Source: a virus
IMG/VR virus record: IMGVR_UViG_3300020165_000031
Location: 1 to 47,438 of that record
Length of the DNA stretch: 47,438 bases
Direction: 5' to 3' (one strand)
Shown: piece by piece, positions 1-7,950 of the stretch
Layout: each line of letters starts with the position of its first letter
Position numbering within the stretch: the first letter of the stretch is position 1
Program-made: the position numbers and the translations under genes
The notes under the pieces: generated by a model
The model's database searches: none
Told to the model about the DNA's origin: nothing
The model's input: only the letters and a program-made list of their open reading frames with translations

Positions 1-2
1 TA

Positions 3-689
3 AATGTTAATGAAGCCGTAAAATGGGTTATAGAAGATAACACATTAAGTATTGACTTTATGTCTCCTACTAAAGATATTATAGGTAAACTTACTTGTAA
101 TGAATTTGAATTAGAAGATAGTACATTAGCAATTTATGATACTAAAAAATTAAATAGTTTAGTTAGTATTTGTAATGGAGATTTACTTTTAGAACTAGAA
201 AAAACAAATAAGATATTTACTAAATTAAAAATATCAGATTTAAATTTTAACTTAACATATGCTTTATCTGATGCTTTACTTATTGGTAAAGTTGGAACTG
301 TTAATATACCAGACTTTGTAGTTAAACTAAATTTAACTACTGAAGATATTGAAAATTTAATTAAAGCAAAAAGTGCATTATCCCAGGTAGATAATATGTT
401 AGTAACAACAACTACCAATTTAGATGGAGAAAACATTTGTGAATTTATATTTGGTGATGAATCAGGACATAATAACAAAATTACCTATCAAATAATGGGT
501 AATATAACAGAACAAGATTTAAAAATTCCATTTAATTCAGATACATTTAAAACAATTCTTCATGCTAATAAAGATATGGAAGAAGGAACATTAAATATTG
601 GTTCAATGGGATTAATTGAAATGAAGTTTAAAACAGATACTATTTCCTCAGAATATTTTATGGTAAGGAAAGCAGAAACTGATTTTTAA
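3..689 (+). CDS. 45: DNA polymerase sliding clamp (T4 gp45-like), 5' partial
   Basis: This is the processivity clamp that encircles DNA and tethers the phage polymerase; in T4 it also activates late transcription. The reading frame is open from the left edge, so the start lies outside the window; an internal ATG at 60 is not the real start. About 228 residues are visible, close to the T4 clamp length. The stretch LAIYDTKKLNSLVSI resembles the T4 region VAIYDLNGFLGILSL, and the protein ends in a short TDF tail like T4 (HDF). Clamp-loader genes gp44 and gp62 follow at 3.9 and 5.7 kb, as in T4 order 45-44-62, but here chaperone genes intervene. Identity is from recalled family sequence and synteny, not a search. 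Confidence 0.85.
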   Translation, partial: NVNEAVKWVIEDNTLSIDFMSPTKDIIGKLTCNEFELEDSTLAIYDTKKLNSLVSICNGDLLLELEKTNKIFTKLKISDLNFNLTYALSDALLIGKVGTVNIPDFVVKLNLTTEDIENLIKAKSALSQVDNMLVTTTTNLDGENICEFIFGDESGHNNKITYQIMGNITEQDLKIPFNSDTFKTILHANKDMEEGTLNIGSMGLIEMKFKTDTISSEYFMVRKAETDF

Positions 690-781
690 TATATGTATTA
701 GAGAATAAACTGACCTAAGGGCGTAAGTTATTTATTTTATTATTAACCGCTGATCTAACGACAGCATAAAAACAAAGTGAT

Positions 782-1201
782 ATGAGTACACATTTTTTAG
801 AGAGATTTTACAACCCGTATGATCTATTATTTCGCAACCTGTTTGAATCAGGAGCAACATTTACACCGGCTGGAGAAGCCAAACAACAATATCCAATTAA
901 TATTTTTGAAGATGATCTAGGTCTAACTTTTGAGTTAGCTTGTACTGGCATTCCTAAAGAAGCCATTGAAGTTAAATTAGAAGGAGATATGATTACCTTT
1001 GCATATGATAAGGATAAAACACCAGAACCCGAAAGGAGTTATATTCATAGAGGGATTGCCAAACGTTCTTTTAATTTAGCTTATAAATTAGGAACAAAAT
1101 TTACACCAAATAAAGCAAGTGCTAATTTTAATGATGGATTACTAATAGTTACAGTACCATTTGCAAAAGAAGCTGCGCCTAAAGTTTTAAAAATTAATTA
1201 A
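782..1201 (+). CDS. Small heat-shock protein (Hsp20/alpha-crystallin)
   Basis: An ATP-independent holdase that binds unfolding proteins. The 139-residue protein has the usual layout: a short N-terminal arm with FYNPYDLLFRNLF, an alpha-crystallin domain from about residue 38, and the diagnostic end ANFNDGLLIVTVPFAKE, matching the A-x-(Y/F)-xNG-L-x-(V/I)-x-(V/L)-P signature. Hsp20 genes are known in T4-like cyanophages. Here it stands directly before the GroES/GroEL operon, so the phage carries both a holdase and a foldase. No copy of the TTCGTATATTTACG promoter precedes it; the 92-bp gap upstream holds no clear signal, so it may be read from the clamp gene's transcript. Confidence 0.88.
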   Translation: MSTHFLERFYNPYDLLFRNLFESGATFTPAGEAKQQYPINIFEDDLGLTFELACTGIPKEAIEVKLEGDMITFAYDKDKTPEPERSYIHRGIAKRSFNLAYKLGTKFTPNKASANFNDGLLIVTVPFAKEAAPKVLKIN

Positions 1202-1230
1202 TTAGTCTTAACAGAAGTTCGCCCTTTAGG

Positions 1231-1263
1231 TTGGATTATTTAATTATTATTCGTATATTACGG
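1231..1263 (+). promoter_or_regulatory. Promoter P1 (repeated phage promoter motif)
   Basis: GTTGG at 1230-1234 is followed after the standard 20-nt start-to-start distance by TTCGTATATTACGG at 1250-1263. It lies 21 bp before the ATG at 1285 and would drive the chaperonin operon. The second box lacks one T compared with the consensus. Confidence 0.65.
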
Positions 1264-1284
1264 TAAACAAAAATAAAAAGTTAT

Positions 1285-1581
1285 ATGGCAAAAATTACAG
1301 ACCCCCTATTAGAACCCTATTTTATAGGCAAAGATACACATTGTTATACTGTGTATGAAGTTGTTACCCCCCAAGCAAAGTATTTAGAAAAAGGTAGTGA
1401 AGGTAAAGATTATGAAAAACCTCAAGGACATTATTCTTCTTTTGGGGCTGCTTTACAAAAAATAGCAAAAGAAAAACTAAATAGTGAAAAAGATCATTAT
1501 AGTAGTATTAAAGAATATGTTGAAAGGTGGGAGGAATTATTAATCGAATTAAAAAAATTACAAAATTATAAAGGACTATGA
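1285..1581 (+). CDS. Hypothetical phage protein, first gene of chaperonin operon
   Basis: I do not recognise a named family. The 98-residue protein is soluble, with an aromatic-rich N-terminal half (YFIGKDTHCYTVYEVVTP) and a helical, lysine/glutamate-rich C-terminal half. It is the first gene after promoter P1 and overlaps the groES start by 4 bp (ATGA), so it is co-transcribed and probably translationally coupled with the chaperonin genes. A role as chaperonin accessory would be guesswork. Confidence 0.7.
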   Translation: MAKITDPLLEPYFIGKDTHCYTVYEVVTPQAKYLEKGSEGKDYEKPQGHYSSFGAALQKIAKEKLNSEKDHYSSIKEYVERWEELLIELKKLQNYKGL

Positions 1582-1970
1582 ATTTAGAAGCATTATTTAA
1601 CGCAGTTATTGTTAAACCCTTAGAAGTAGAGGAAGAAACATATGGATCAATTGTAGTACCAGATATTGGTAAAGATAAAAACGAACATGGTACTGTAGTA
1701 GCAGTAGGCCCAGGTTCAAATACACATATGGGTCATTTTATCCCAAATGTAATTGAAGTTGGGGATATAGTTGTTCTTCCAACTCAAGGTTTTACTAAAT
1801 TAGAACATGAAGGAGAAGAATATTACATTGGACCCGAAAATCAAGTTTTAGCTAGAGTAAAAAAAGAAGTTAATGTTGAAGAAGTATTAGCTGAAACAGA
1901 ACCATTAGATGAAAACCATTTAATTAGTGAAGAAGAATTTAATCAATTAGAAAATAAAGACAATGAGTAA
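1578..1970 (+). CDS. groES: Co-chaperonin GroES (cpn10), with acidic C-terminal extension
   Basis: This is the lid of the GroEL folding chamber. The N-terminus NAVIVKPLEVEEETYGSIVVPD and the core GTVVAVGPG, GDIVVLP and EEYYIGPENQVLARV follow the cpn10 fold, including a mobile loop around residues 17-33. The protein has 130 residues against roughly 97 for bacterial GroES. The extra 35 or so residues at the C-terminus are strongly acidic and polar. T4 uses gp31 as a GroES substitute; this gene is instead clearly GroES-like and is paired with its own GroEL, overlapping it by 8 bp. Confidence 0.93.
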   Translation: MNLEALFNAVIVKPLEVEEETYGSIVVPDIGKDKNEHGTVVAVGPGSNTHMGHFIPNVIEVGDIVVLPTQGFTKLEHEGEEYYIGPENQVLARVKKEVNVEEVLAETEPLDENHLISEEEFNQLENKDNE

Positions 1971-3588
1971 AGTTATAGAATTTGGCCCTGAAGGGAGAAA
2001 AAAATTAGTAAAAGGAATTGACACTTTAGCTAACGCAGTTGTGTCAACATTAGGACCTAATGGAAGAAATGTTGTAATTGAAAAAGAACACCAACAAGTA
2101 CAATCTACAAAAGATGGGGTTACAGTAGCAAGACATATATCAGTAAAAGATCCTGTTGAAAATTTAGGAGTTAATTTAGTTAGAGAAGCATCAATTAAAA
2201 CAGCAGATAAAGCTGGAGATGGAACAACTACTTCAACTTTATTAGCTAGAGAAATGATTAATGAAGGATTACAACATTTAGCTAATGGAGCTAATGCTGT
2301 TGAAATTAAAAGAGGAATTGATAAAGCTGTAAATTCAGTAACAGATAGTCTTAGAAAGAATATAGCTGAAGATATAAGTGAAGAATCTCAATTAGAACAA
2401 GTAGCGACTATATCAGCAAATAATGACCCTGAAGTAGGAAAATTAATCGCAACTGCTATTCAAAAAGTAGGACATGAGGGTGTAGTCCATATTGAAGAAA
2501 GTAAATCAGGAGATACTTATTTAGAAACTGTTGAAGGAATGCAATTTGAGAGAGGTTATAAATCTCATTATTTTGTAACTAATAATAGTACTATGACTAG
2601 TACTTTGGAAGATGTCCAAATCCTTATAGTAGATGAAAGAGTTACAACTGTAAAAAATTTATTACCTATTTTAGAAAGTGTATCTGCTAATAATAAATCA
2701 CTTTTAATTATTGCTGAAGATATTGATAATGAAGCTTTAGCAACTCTTATTGTTAATAAAGGAAGAGGAATTCTAAAAGCATGTGCCGTAAAAGCACCAG
2801 ATTTTGGAGATAGAAGAAAACTTATTTTAGAAGATATAGCAACTTTAACAGGAGGAACAGTATTTTCAAAAGAAAAAGGTCATAAATGGGATAAATTCCA
2901 ACATAGTTGGTTTGGTGAAGCTAGAACTGTTACTATTACTAAAGATAAAACAACAATTATTGATGGTAAAGGTGAAGAAGATAAAGTTAATTCAAGAATA
3001 GAGAATCTTACATCACAGATAGAAAATGCTGAAAGCGATTTTGAAAAAGAACAATTACAAAATAGATTAGCTAGATTATGTGGAGGTGTTTCTATTATTC
3101 ATGTAGGAGGATTTACTGAAACTGAAATGAATGAGAAAAAAGACAGAGTAGATGATGCCCTAAATGCTACAAAAGCAGCAATTGAAGAAGGTATTGTACC
3201 TGGAGGAGGAACAGCATTATTATATGCTAGACAAGCTATTGATAATTGTAATATTGGGGCTGGAATTGTTTACAAAGCATGTGGTAAACCTTTTGAACAA
3301 ATATTAGTAAATGCTGGTCATGATTCAGTTGGAGCCCAAATGTTAGGTAAATATCAATTAGTTGAAGGTGGGAATAATACATGGGCTGGTTATGATCTTA
3401 AAAAAGCAGAAGTTGTTAATATGAAAGAAGCTGGGATTATTGATCCTACTAAAGTGACAAGAGTTGCTCTTGAAAATGCGGCTGCAGTAGCAGGTACAGT
3501 ATTGTTAACAGAATGTATAGTAGTAAATGAACCTAAGGAGGATGACAATCAACCACAAATTGACCCTTCATCAATGATGGGGATGTAA
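1963..3588 (+). CDS. groEL: Chaperonin GroEL (cpn60)
   Basis: An ATP-driven folding chamber. At 541 residues it is nearly full length (E. coli 548). Key ATPase features are present: LGPNGRNVV near residues 30-38, TKDGVTVA with Asp51, GDGTTT at 85-90, and VDDALNATKAAIEEGIVPGGG toward the C-terminus, containing the conserved catalytic Asp. The C-terminus is a short SSMMGM instead of the long GGM repeat tail of bacterial GroEL. Nothing suggests inactivation. It forms an operon with groES. Phage GroELs are known in some large phages but a complete groES-groEL pair is uncommon. Confidence 0.96.
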   Translation: MSKVIEFGPEGRKKLVKGIDTLANAVVSTLGPNGRNVVIEKEHQQVQSTKDGVTVARHISVKDPVENLGVNLVREASIKTADKAGDGTTTSTLLAREMINEGLQHLANGANAVEIKRGIDKAVNSVTDSLRKNIAEDISEESQLEQVATISANNDPEVGKLIATAIQKVGHEGVVHIEESKSGDTYLETVEGMQFERGYKSHYFVTNNSTMTSTLEDVQILIVDERVTTVKNLLPILESVSANNKSLLIIAEDIDNEALATLIVNKGRGILKACAVKAPDFGDRRKLILEDIATLTGGTVFSKEKGHKWDKFQHSWFGEARTVTITKDKTTIIDGKGEEDKVNSRIENLTSQIENAESDFEKEQLQNRLARLCGGVSIIHVGGFTETEMNEKKDRVDDALNATKAAIEEGIVPGGGTALLYARQAIDNCNIGAGIVYKACGKPFEQILVNAGHDSVGAQMLGKYQLVEGGNNTWAGYDLKKAEVVNMKEAGIIDPTKVTRVALENAAAVAGTVLLTECIVVNEPKEDDNQPQIDPSSMMGM

Positions 3589-3589
3589 T

Positions 3590-3862
3590 ATGGAAACAGT
3601 AATTAATGAACATAATGAACTAATAGCAACAAGAATACCACCTGGAGACAGGTGGGAACTTGTTGGTGATAGTAAAAAACAAGTATGGCCTACTCTAACA
3701 GAAACATTAGAGGCCTACTTAAATAAAACAAAATTTCAAGGAGAATATAGGTTAGATCCTATGGGGAGTAAATTATATGCTATCCATTCTACTGAAGAAG
3801 AAGTAAAACCAAAAGAAGAAAAAATGTATTCTTTATATGGTGAATTTAGACAGGGTGTTTAA
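3590..3862 (+). CDS. Hypothetical protein downstream of groEL
   Basis: A 90-residue soluble protein without a recognised family. It starts one base after the groEL stop and is the last gene of the chaperonin operon before the next promoter. The sequence has a predicted alpha/beta character (GDRWELVGDSKKQVWPTLTE) and an acidic/basic charged tail. No catalytic motif is visible. Confidence 0.65.
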   Translation: METVINEHNELIATRIPPGDRWELVGDSKKQVWPTLTETLEAYLNKTKFQGEYRLDPMGSKLYAIHSTEEEVKPKEEKMYSLYGEFRQGV

Positions 3863-3863
3863 G

Positions 3864-3897
3864 TTTGGGAGTTTAATAAATATTTTGTATATTTAGG
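3864..3897 (+). promoter_or_regulatory. Promoter P2, immediately upstream of gp44
   Basis: TTTGG at 3864-3868 and TTTGTATATTTAGG at 3884-3897 have the invariant 20-nt offset. The gp44 ATG is at 3900, two bases after the box, so a transcript started at the usual distance would be leaderless or begin inside the gene. No further copy of the motif is seen until 20.6 kb. Confidence 0.65.
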
Positions 3898-3899
3898 TT

Positions 3900-4802
3900 A
3901 TGAAAGATCATGGATTATTAGTAGAAAAATATCGTCCTACAAATTTAAATAATTATGTAGGTAATGAAAGTATTAAAAAATCAATATCTAGTTATATTGG
4001 TCAAAATGACATTCAAAATTTAATATTTTATGGTCCAGCTGGAACAGGTAAAACTACATTAGCGAAATTAATTGTTAAAAATATTGAATGTGATCATCTT
4101 TATATTAATGCTTCTGATGAAAGAGGTATTGAAACAATTAGAGACAAAGTATCGGGATTCGCTAGTACAATGTCTTTTAAACCCCTTAAAGTAGTTATTT
4201 TAGATGAAGCCGATTTTCTTACTATTCAGGCACAAGCTTCTCTTCGTAATGTTATTGAAACATTTTCACGCACAACTAGATTTATTTTAACTTGTAATTT
4301 TATAGAACGTATTATTGATCCCTTACAATCAAGATGTCAAACATTAAAAGTAGTACCTCCTAATAAATTAGATATTCTCAAACATTTAGTAAAAGTAGTT
4401 AAAAGAGAAAATATTTCTACAGTTGAAGAAGATTTAAGAATTATTGTTGATAATAATTATCCTGATGTGCGTAAAATGCTTAATACTATACAAGTATCTA
4501 CAACAGATAATAAACTAAATCTAGATACAACAGCATTAGTATCATCTAATTATATTAAAGAAGTAGTTGAGGAATTATCAAACCAAAAATCTTGGATAAA
4601 AATAAGACAAATAATAGCAAATGCTAATGTAAAAGATTTTGAAGAATTATATCGTACTTTGTATGATGAATCGTCAAAATTTGCTCCTGGAAAAGAAGGA
4701 ATGGTTGCTTTTCATATAAATCAATTTTCATACCAATCAAATTTTAGAATTGATAAAGAAATTAATTGTATGGCTTTAATGAATCAATTAATTAATTTAT
4801 AA
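3900..4802 (+). CDS. 44: Clamp loader ATPase subunit (T4 gp44/RFC-like)
   Basis: An AAA+ ATPase that opens the sliding clamp and loads it at primer ends. The 300-residue protein begins with the RFC-type LLVEKYRP element at 6-13, then Walker A GPAGTGKT (45-52), Walker B VVILDEAD (98-105) and the arginine-finger motif SRC (144-146). T4 gp44 has 319 residues. The start must be at or very near 3900 because VEKYRP follows almost at once. It lies in order with gp45 upstream and gp62 downstream and overlaps the next gene by one base. Confidence 0.95.
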   Translation: MKDHGLLVEKYRPTNLNNYVGNESIKKSISSYIGQNDIQNLIFYGPAGTGKTTLAKLIVKNIECDHLYINASDERGIETIRDKVSGFASTMSFKPLKVVILDEADFLTIQAQASLRNVIETFSRTTRFILTCNFIERIIDPLQSRCQTLKVVPPNKLDILKHLVKVVKRENISTVEEDLRIIVDNNYPDVRKMLNTIQVSTTDNKLNLDTTALVSSNYIKEVVEELSNQKSWIKIRQIIANANVKDFEELYRTLYDESSKFAPGKEGMVAFHINQFSYQSNFRIDKEINCMALMNQLINL

Positions 4803-5437
4803 TGAAGTGGATAACTGAACCTACTGATCATAAAGGGTATTTAATTAATGATATTATTTATACAAATGATGGTAGATTATTAGATAGTAATGGTAATGCT
4901 GTTATGATGGAATGGGAAAAACCTATAATGAAAGATGCTGCATCTCTTATATGTAGAGATGGAGGTAGAATACTTAATGTAGGATTTGGGTTAGGTCTTA
5001 TAGATAATTACATCCAATCCCAGGATATAAAAGAACATTGGATAATAGAAGCCCACCCTGGGGTTATTCAAAAAATGAAAGATGAAGGGTGGGATAAAAA
5101 ACCTAATGTAAGGTGTATTTTTGATAAATGGCAGAATGTATATAAAAATTTACCTAAATTTGATGGAGTATATTTTGATACATGGAAAGAAGCACATGAA
5201 GATTTTCATCAAATAGTAGAAAGTATCCTAAATCCAGGAGCTAAATATTTATATTTTTTTGGACAGGTAATGTCCAATTCTTCAATTAAAGAATGGAGTA
5301 AATATGGGTTTGAATTAGAAGAACATACAACACATTTAAAAAAAATTGCAAAAAACCAACACCAACATTCACAATACTGGAATGAAAATAATAAAGAATT
5401 TAAACAAAATCTATTAATATATAATCAAAAACAATAA
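4802..5437 (+). CDS. Guanidinoacetate/arginine N-methyltransferase-like SAM enzyme
   Basis: A class I SAM-dependent methyltransferase. The order of motifs matches the GAMT/RMT2 group: MEWEKPIM at 36-43 (GAMT has MERWETPYM), motif I ILNVGFGLG at 57-65, HWIIEAHPGV at 79-88 (GAMT HWIIECNDGV) and FDGVYFDTW at 120-128 (GAMT FDGILYDTY). Length 211 is near GAMT (about 236). In the family the acceptor is a guanidino group, either guanidinoacetate or an internal protein arginine; which one applies here cannot be told. It sits between the two clamp-loader subunit genes with one-base overlap to gp44, which hints at methylation of a phage or host protein during replication, though position alone is weak evidence. 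Confidence 0.75.
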   Translation: MKWITEPTDHKGYLINDIIYTNDGRLLDSNGNAVMMEWEKPIMKDAASLICRDGGRILNVGFGLGLIDNYIQSQDIKEHWIIEAHPGVIQKMKDEGWDKKPNVRCIFDKWQNVYKNLPKFDGVYFDTWKEAHEDFHQIVESILNPGAKYLYFFGQVMSNSSIKEWSKYGFELEEHTTHLKKIAKNQHQHSQYWNENNKEFKQNLLIYNQKQ

Positions 5438-5440
5438 AAA

Positions 5441-5683
5441 ATGAGTGAACAATTAAACCAGCCCCAGATAGACTTAAAAAGTACTACGGGATTCGAAGAT
5501 GAAAATGGAAATAAAGTTTTCCAACAAGGATACATTCTTAGAAAAGTATCTAAATTTATATCAGGAGGTAATGAAGATGCTATGATGCCTATTCCTGTAT
5601 TTTACGAACCAAGCACAGGTAAAATAGTAGGAGCTACGTTACACCCAGATTTAAAAGAAGAATTTAAGGATGAATGTATTTAA
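5441..5683 (+). CDS. Hypothetical protein in clamp-loader operon
   Basis: An 80-residue acidic soluble protein of unknown function. It contains a beta-rich middle (GYILRKVSKFISGG, IPVFYEPSTGKIVGATLHP) and overlaps the gp62-like gene by 14 bp. No known motif is seen. Confidence 0.65.
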   Translation: MSEQLNQPQIDLKSTTGFEDENGNKVFQQGYILRKVSKFISGGNEDAMMPIPVFYEPSTGKIVGATLHPDLKEEFKDECI

Positions 5684-6086
5684 TTGGTTAGAAGAAATCA
5701 CTGTTAAGAAATCACCAGCATCCCAATTTTCTCAAAAGGATTGGGATGACTGGAATTCTTATATGGTTCATAGATTTTTATCTATGAATATGAGTTATGT
5801 TAATATAGTTAATATTGCTCAAGAATTTCAACCAACTGATAAAAAAGGTATCTATAATTTTTATAAAGAAATATTACCCCAAAAGAAAATATGGAATAAA
5901 TATATAAAAAATAAAAGTAAAAAAGATACAAAAGAATTATCTAAAATTATATCTAATTATTTTAAAATTGGATTTAATGAAGCTAATTCGTACATTCCCA
6001 TATTAGGGAAAGAAAGTATTATAGAAATACTTAAATCTATAGGAAACGAAAAAAAAGAAATAACTAAATTAATAAAAAATATATGA
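5670..6086 (+). CDS. 62: Clamp loader small subunit (T4 gp62-like)
   Basis: The non-ATPase partner of gp44 in the clamp loader. The 138-residue protein is shorter than T4 gp62 (187) but resembles the short gp62 of marine T4-like phages as I remember them: a charged N-terminus, then W-x-x-YMVHRFLSMNMSYVNIVN around 30-48, and a C-terminal helical region (GFNEANSYIPILGKESI). Position directly downstream of gp44 in the 45-44-62 order supports the call. Sequence similarity in this family is weak, so an HMM check would be needed to be certain. Confidence 0.7.
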   Translation: MNVFNWLEEITVKKSPASQFSQKDWDDWNSYMVHRFLSMNMSYVNIVNIAQEFQPTDKKGIYNFYKEILPQKKIWNKYIKNKSKKDTKELSKIISNYFKIGFNEANSYIPILGKESIIEILKSIGNEKKEITKLIKNI

Positions 6087-6304
6087 ACTTAGAATTATAT
6101 AACATGCTTATGACATCAGCTGAAGCGGATAAAGCGAAAGCCTTATTGTCATTAGATTTGTTAGGGAATAAAGCAACAGGTATTGGAGATCACTCAACAG
6201 AAGATTTTTACAAAAATGCTGAAGAAGCATTAGTTAAGCTAGTTGACGCTGACGATAGAATTAATACCCTTAAAATTTATTTTCACAGTAAAAAAGTTGT
6301 TTAA
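6083..6304 (+). CDS. Small conserved phage protein
   Basis: A 73-residue, mainly alpha-helical protein. It has an alanine/leucine-rich helix (SAEADKAKALLSLDLL), a turn (GIGDHS) and a second helix ending in lysines. It overlaps both neighbours by 1-4 bp and is in the clamp-loader operon. Function unknown. Confidence 0.65.
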   Translation: MNLELYNMLMTSAEADKAKALLSLDLLGNKATGIGDHSTEDFYKNAEEALVKLVDADDRINTLKIYFHSKKVV

Positions 6305-6732
6305 TGAGTGATATAGTTAAAAAATATTATGAAAATATGAGTGATAGAGAAATTATGGATGCTAAAAATGTAAAATCAACTCCTGATTTAAATTCATCAC
6401 CAATAGAAGTATTTGAACATGAATACCCAGAATTATCAGATGAGTTTAAACAAATACAAAATGAAATGTATGAAATGTTTGCTCGTAAGCATATGGATTA
6501 TGGTTTAAATAATATTTCTTTAGGAGGTGATATATTAAACAATAATGATGATAAAAAATTCTCATTAACAGGTTTAGCTATTAGACTCACAGATAAAATT
6601 TCACGTTTAAAAAATCTTCTTCTTAATGGAAGGAATTTTGTTGAGGGAGAAGGTATGGAAGATACATTTATTGATATTGCTAATTATGGAATAATTGGAA
6701 TGCTAGTAGGAAGAAATAAGTGGAAAAAATAA
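6304..6732 (+). CDS. DUF1599 (nucleotide-modification-associated) protein
   Basis: The 142-residue protein matches what I recall of DUF1599: KHMDYGLNNISLGG, then LTGLAIRLTDKISRLKNLL and a C-terminal MEDTFIDIANYGIIGMLV. These proteins are all-alpha and have been linked by genome context to DNA base modification or nucleotide metabolism; the motif of Asp/Glu in D-K-x-x-R and ED-x-x-x-D-x-A-x-Y resembles MazG-like NTP-pyrophosphohydrolase helices. The link to modified bases in this phage is inference. Confidence 0.72.
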   Translation: MSDIVKKYYENMSDREIMDAKNVKSTPDLNSSPIEVFEHEYPELSDEFKQIQNEMYEMFARKHMDYGLNNISLGGDILNNNDDKKFSLTGLAIRLTDKISRLKNLLLNGRNFVEGEGMEDTFIDIANYGIIGMLVGRNKWKK

Positions 6733-6736
6733 TATT

Positions 6737-7693
6737 TTGGCTAAAAAGAAATTACCTATAATAGTAAGGGATATTAGGGAAAATCCACCTACACCTCTTA
6801 ATTTTGCAGTTGAAAAAAATATTTCATACTCCCAACTTTCTATGTTTACTCAGTGTCCTAAAAAATGGTCACTCCAATATAGAGATGGTCATAAAATTAG
6901 TGAGCAAAGTATTCATATGACTTTTGGAACAGCTTTACATGAGGTTTTACAACATTATTTAGATATAATGTATGATAAAAGTGGAGCTGAGGCTGATAGA
7001 ATTAATATAGAAGAATTATTTGAAGAAACATTAAGAGAATGTTATGCTAATGATTATAAAAAAAATAAAGGCAAACATTTTAGCACACCTGAAGAATTAA
7101 GAGAATTTTATGATGATGGTATAGCAATCCTTCAAAATTTCAAAAAGAAAAAAGGGGGTCATTTTAGTAAAAAAGGATGGTATTTAGTTGGTTGTGAAAT
7201 ACCTATAGTTATTGCGCCTAATTTGCGTCTTAACCGCGTTAAATACATGGGTTACTTAGATATCGTAATGTACCATGAACCCACAAATACGTTTAAAATA
7301 ATCGACATAAAAACATCAACAAAAGGGTGGAGTAAATATGCTAAAAAAGATGAGTCTAAACAATTTCAATTAATACTTTATAAATATTTCTTTAGTAAGC
7401 AATATAATATACCTATTGAAAATATTGATATTGAGTTTTTTATAGTTAGAAGAAAGGTATATCTAGATGGAGAATTTCCTCAAAAAAGAATACAAACTTT
7501 CACTCCAGCATCTGGTAGAAATAAAGTAAACAAAGCAACTAAAAATTTAGATGAGTTTATAAATAAAGCATTTAACTTGGATGGGTCATATAAAGATAGT
7601 ATATTCCACGCAAAACCAAGTAAATGGAATTGTACATTTTGTCCATATAAAGATAATAAAGAACTTTGTAATGCAGTTGGTAAATCTCTTTAA
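6737..7693 (+). CDS. PD-(D/E)XK nuclease (RecB/Cas4-like)
   Basis: A predicted exonuclease of the RecB family. The N-terminal SYSQLSMFTQCPKKW (30-44) and FGTALHEVLQHYL (63-75) are typical of PDDEXK_1 proteins. Catalytic residues are visible as GYLDIVMY with Asp175 and IIDIKTS with Asp190 and Lys192, then QxxxY near 211-215. Cys40 with Cys299, Cys302 and Cys311 has the arrangement of AddB/Cas4-type Fe-S nucleases. The start is TTG at 6737; no ATG occurs in the next 30 codons that keeps the motif. The bases 7190-7320 coding for the active site are richer in GC than the flanks. Confidence 0.85.
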   Translation: MAKKKLPIIVRDIRENPPTPLNFAVEKNISYSQLSMFTQCPKKWSLQYRDGHKISEQSIHMTFGTALHEVLQHYLDIMYDKSGAEADRINIEELFEETLRECYANDYKKNKGKHFSTPEELREFYDDGIAILQNFKKKKGGHFSKKGWYLVGCEIPIVIAPNLRLNRVKYMGYLDIVMYHEPTNTFKIIDIKTSTKGWSKYAKKDESKQFQLILYKYFFSKQYNIPIENIDIEFFIVRRKVYLDGEFPQKRIQTFTPASGRNKVNKATKNLDEFINKAFNLDGSYKDSIFHAKPSKWNCTFCPYKDNKELCNAVGKSL

Positions 7694-7738
7694 TCTGCAT
7701 ATATGTATAGACAAATATAACATTAAAAAATAAAGATT

Positions 7739-7927
7739 ATGGCACAAAAAGAAATGACACTTACAAGTGTAAAAGTAAAAAGTGATTTATTTGAAGATTT
7801 TAAAATTGAATGTGTAAAAAGAAAATTTAGTTTTCAAAAATTAGCAGATAGATCTCTTTTTTTATATTTAACAGATGATGATTTTAGAAAAAAAATAAAT
7901 TCACAAGTTAATTTAGAAAAAAATTAA
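7739..7927 (+). CDS. Small ribbon-helix-helix-like DNA-binding protein
   Basis: A 62-residue protein. TLTSVKVKSDLFEDFKIEC has the strand-then-helix pattern of RHH regulators (T-S-V-K-V followed by an amphipathic helix), and RKFSFQKLADRSLFLYL gives the second helix. It stands alone between the nuclease gene and the glycan island, 46 and 23 bp away, so it could regulate either. No partner toxin is seen, so an antitoxin role is not supported. Confidence 0.65.
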   Translation: MAQKEMTLTSVKVKSDLFEDFKIECVKRKFSFQKLADRSLFLYLTDDDFRKKINSQVNLEKN

Positions 7928-7950
7928 TAATAAATAAAATAAGTTTTTAA

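Noticed and set aside
134-478. Reading frame on the minus strand inside the clamp gene
   Set aside because: It lies antisense to a conserved gene and has no ribosome site or promoter; all convincing genes are on the plus strand.
7739-7927. Toxin-antitoxin system
   Set aside because: The RHH-like gene has no adjacent toxin gene.
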